Positions 48,427-49,404 of a DNA stretch of 49,404 bases are shown here, piece by piece. The DNA comes from an uncultured Hymenobacter sp. (lineage in GTDB: Bacteria; Bacteroidota; Bacteroidia; Cytophagales; Hymenobacteraceae). The stretch is from assembly GCA_913776615.1 (NCBI GenBank), contig CAJYPK010000058.1:1-49404 (forward strand), given 5' to 3'. Each line of letters starts with the position of its first letter. Position 1 is the stretch's first letter. The translations under genes were made by a program, and so were the position numbers. The notes under the pieces are model-generated. The model was not told the DNA's origin. It searched no databases and saw only the letters and a program-made list of their open reading frames with translations.

Positions 48427-49178
48427 CCGGCGGGCACTACGCCCGGGCCGTATTCTACTTTACTCAAGTACAACCCCTTGGCCGGGGCCGCGCCGCTGGC
48501 CGCGATGCGCTGCTGGCGGTGTAATATCTGCTGAAACTCCAGCGGCGTAAGCTTGCCCCGGCCCACGTCGAGCAGGGTGCCCACCACCAGCCGCACCATG
48601 CCGCGCACGAAACGGTTGGCCCGGATGCGGAATACCAGGCCGCCCGGGGCCGCGTGCCAGCCCGCCTCGTAGAGGTAGCACACGTAATGCGTTTCGCCAC
48701 CCTTCACCTTGGAGAAGGCCGTAAAGTCGAACTGGCCCACCAAGTAGCCCGCGGCCTCGTTCATGGCCGCCACGTCGGGGGCGCGGTCGAGGTACAGCGC
48801 CTGGTCGCGCCGGAAAGGATCGGGCCGCAGGCTCACGAAGTACTCGTAGGTGCGCGCCTCGGCCGAGAAGCGGGCGTGGTCCTTGGGACCAACTTCGTGA
48901 ATGCGAAATACCTGCACGTCGGGCGGCAAGGCGCGGTTGACGCGGTAGCGCAGCAGGTCGAAGGTCATGCCCGCGGGCAGCTCGGCCTCGAAATGGGCGA
49001 CCTGGTGGCTGGCGTGCACGCCGGTATCGGTGCGGCCGCTGCCCAAGGTGTGCACGGGCTGGCGCAGCACCTGGCTCAGGGCCTTGTCGAGGGTGGCCTG
49101 CACGGTGGCCACACCGGGCTGCACCTGCCAGCCGCAGTAGGCCGTGCCGTCGTAGGCAAAATGGATGAAGTAGCGCAT
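48423..49178 (-). CDS. truA: tRNA pseudouridine(38-40) synthase
   Basis: TruA converts uridines 38-40 of the anticodon stem-loop to pseudouridine. The start at 49178 gives MRYFIHFAYDGTAYCGWQ, typical of TruA; the codons upstream cross a terminator and are rejected. The catalytic Asp51 lies in GSGRTDTGVHASHQ. Later motifs are ARFSAEARTYEYFV, GQFDFTAFSKVKG, RIRANRFVRGMVRLVVGTLL and a C-terminal APAKGLYLSKVEY. The 251 residues are normal. Its stop shares the CTAG with the convergent gene. Confidence 0.97.
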   Translation of the reverse strand: MRYFIHFAYDGTAYCGWQVQPGVATVQATLDKALSQVLRQPVHTLGSGRTDTGVHASHQVAHFEAELPAGMTFDLLRYRVNRALPPDVQVFRIHEVGPKDHARFSAEARTYEYFVSLRPDPFRRDQALYLDRAPDVAAMNEAAGYLVGQFDFTAFSKVKGGETHYVCYLYEAGWHAAPGGLVFRIRANRFVRGMVRLVVGTLLDVGRGKLTPLEFQQILHRQQRIAASGAAPAKGLYLSKVEYGPGVVPAG

Positions 49179-49209
49179 GGGTACTCCAAAAGTACCGCCG
49201 CCGCTACGC

Positions 49210-49243
49210 AAAAGCCCCCGCTGCCGGGTGGCAGCGGGGGCTT
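49210..49243 (-). terminator. Terminator of the PID-CTERM-type gene
   Basis: A 14-bp stem AAGCCCCCGCTGCC / GGCAGCGGGGGCTT with a 4-nt loop; on the minus strand it is followed by TTTTGCG. It lies between the stop at 49273 and the truA start. Confidence 0.85.
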
Positions 49244-49272
49244 GGGGGAGCTCAGCGAACGGGGGCCTTCCC

Positions 49273-49404
49273 CTAGCGGGCGCGACGCCGGGCGTGCAGG
49301 CGGCGCAGGCCGTAGGCCACGCCCGAGGCCAGCAGCAGCGTGGCCCCGCCGTCAACCGGCACCTGCGTGGGGTCGGGCGTCGTGGGCTGCGGGCCACCCG
49401 TACC
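49273..49404 (-). CDS. C-terminal tail of a PID-CTERM-type surface protein (partial)
   Basis: The last 43 codons of a gene that extends past the window. They read GTGGPQPTTPDPTQVPVDGG, a hydrophobic helix (ATLLLASGVAYGL), then a short basic end (RRLHARRRAR). The 'P-V/I-D-G-G' motif, helix and Arg/Lys tail form the tripartite PID-CTERM sorting signal of Bacteroidota, thought to be handled by an exosortase-like enzyme. The cargo domain lies outside the window. Confidence 0.7.
   Translation of the reverse strand, partial: GTGGPQPTTPDPTQVPVDGGATLLLASGVAYGLRRLHARRRAR

Overview
The window looks like chromosome from a GC-rich member of the Bacteroidota, most likely a Hymenobacter-like Cytophagales bacterium. 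The signs are type IX secretion (T9SS) C-terminal sorting domains, a PID-CTERM-type surface-protein tail, TAnnTTTG-type -7 promoter elements instead of E. coli -10 boxes, little sign of Shine-Dalgarno sites, an archaeal/eukaryotic-type ProRS, a FadL/OmpP1 protein of the Bacteroidota kind, and the cluster nusB - ytxH - IDH - DUF1573 - yajC - YbbR - coaE. The genus is inferred from gene content, not from a database search.

Layout. 0-8.3 kb: an IS5-type transposase fragment, proS, a Gly/Tyr-rich lipoprotein, a FadL-like barrel, a lipoprotein, an old-yellow-enzyme reductase and prmC. 8.3-10.5 kb: an AT-richer island with a lipoprotein that lacks an ATG start and a small barrel protein. 10.6-13 kb: ribD, a TerB-like protein and tRNA-Val. 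13.2-22.3 kb: a 7TM one-component regulator, then a surface-protein zone with an H-type-lectin-like small ORF, an orphan T9SS sorting domain, a 1434-residue glycine-rich S74 (endosialidase-chaperone) adhesin and a decayed paralogue. 22.4-27.1 kb: a three-PAS histidine kinase, a CheY-like regulator, a tiny membrane protein, a zinc-ligand-free CZB-like protein and a PAS-only protein. 27.2-34.6 kb: a GNAT-like protein, the housekeeping cluster and a leucine-type dehydrogenase. 34.8-42.8 kb: two ABC exporter half-transporters with complementary degenerate sites, two tRNA-Pro genes, outer-membrane and redox genes. 43-48.4 kb: a double-glycine peptide (bacteriocin-like) cluster and a divergent secreted protein. 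48.4-49.4 kb: truA and the tail of a PID-CTERM protein.

The most interesting system is at 42,999-47,282. A 60-residue double-glycine precursor with one cysteine near the start of the mature peptide and one as its last residue is followed on the same strand by a five-helix membrane protein, a membrane-anchored thioredoxin-like protein, a C39-peptidase ABC exporter and a small secreted or membrane protein. The last two genes, and the membrane-protein/thioredoxin pair, overlap by ATGA. The precursor shares a mirror-image divergent leader with a neighbouring transcript, and a perfect 12-bp palindrome lies between them. The simplest reading is export, leader cleavage and disulfide closure of an antimicrobial or signalling peptide.

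The second theme is a set of intergenic inverted repeats. Five are built from degenerate 7-8-mers (11,684; 29,086; 29,985; 33,417; 40,862), always with the GAG/GTTA-rich arm on the 5' side. Two are copies of a different palindrome (28,410; 32,137). Five of the seven sit at junctions of the nusB-coaE region, and several overlap stop codons.
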